This document shows positions 5,216 through 5,220 of a stretch of 5,220 nucleotides of DNA, one piece after another (the stretch's first letter is position 1; every line of letters begins with the position of its first letter). Source of the DNA: Candidatus Baldrarchaeota archaeon (GTDB lineage Archaea; Asgardarchaeota; Baldrarchaeia; Baldrarchaeales; DXJG01). Made by a program: the position numbers and the translations under genes. Below the pieces are notes generated by a model that saw only the letters and a list, made by a program, of their open reading frames with translations, ran no database searches and had not been told where the DNA came from. The stretch is from the NCBI GenBank assembly GCA_030587435.1, contig JAUQZC010000129.1, positions 1-5,220 of the forward strand. The letters are read 5' to 3'.

Positions 5216-5220
5216 CATTT

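Overview
The window reads as AT-rich chromosomal DNA of an archaeon. Four complete genes have a TATA-like element (TTTAAATA, CTTAAATA or TTTATAAA) with a Shine-Dalgarno motif between the predicted transcription start and the start codon. The fifth has a TATA-like element placed for a leaderless transcript. The 91-residue winged-helix protein is of a typically archaeal (Sso10a / HTH_45-like) type. A thermophilic or Bathyarchaeia-like member of the Thermoproteota group would fit, but the lineage is inference only.

Layout: (1) 1-121, + strand: last 39 codons of an unrecognised gene. (2) 155-1366, - strand: a long bactofilin-like protein built of about eighteen 17-residue beta-solenoid repeats, convergent with gene 1. 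(3) 1367-1684: divergent promoter region with two TATA elements facing apart and a 9+3+9 inverted repeat just upstream of the bactofilin promoter. (4) 1685-1960, + strand: winged-helix DNA-binding protein starting at TTG behind a strong Shine-Dalgarno. (5) 1974-2909, - strand: acetamidase/formamidase-family hydrolase, convergent with gene 4 with only 13 bp between stops. (6) 3126-4274, - strand: class V PLP-dependent enzyme without the cysteine-desulfurase catalytic Cys loop. (7) 4404-5186, - strand: dimethylargininase (DDAH)-like guanidino-group-modifying hydrolase.

The three enzymes on the - strand lie head to tail (DDAH-like, PLP enzyme, amidase). Each has its own TATA element, so they look like neighbouring single-gene units rather than a tight operon. 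All three work on C-N bonds (guanidine, amino acid, amide), so a loose nitrogen or amino-acid scavenging theme is possible but unproven. The bactofilin-like gene and the divergent winged-helix gene form a second pair that may be co-regulated through the palindrome between them.

Most worth following up: the oversized repeat protein with near-identical DNA repeats, the candidate operator, and substitutions at conserved motif positions in the amidase (GN..H..QGDGK instead of GD..H..QGDGE) and the DDAH-like enzyme (FVQD instead of FVED). I saw no tRNA, rRNA, CRISPR array or insertion sequence.
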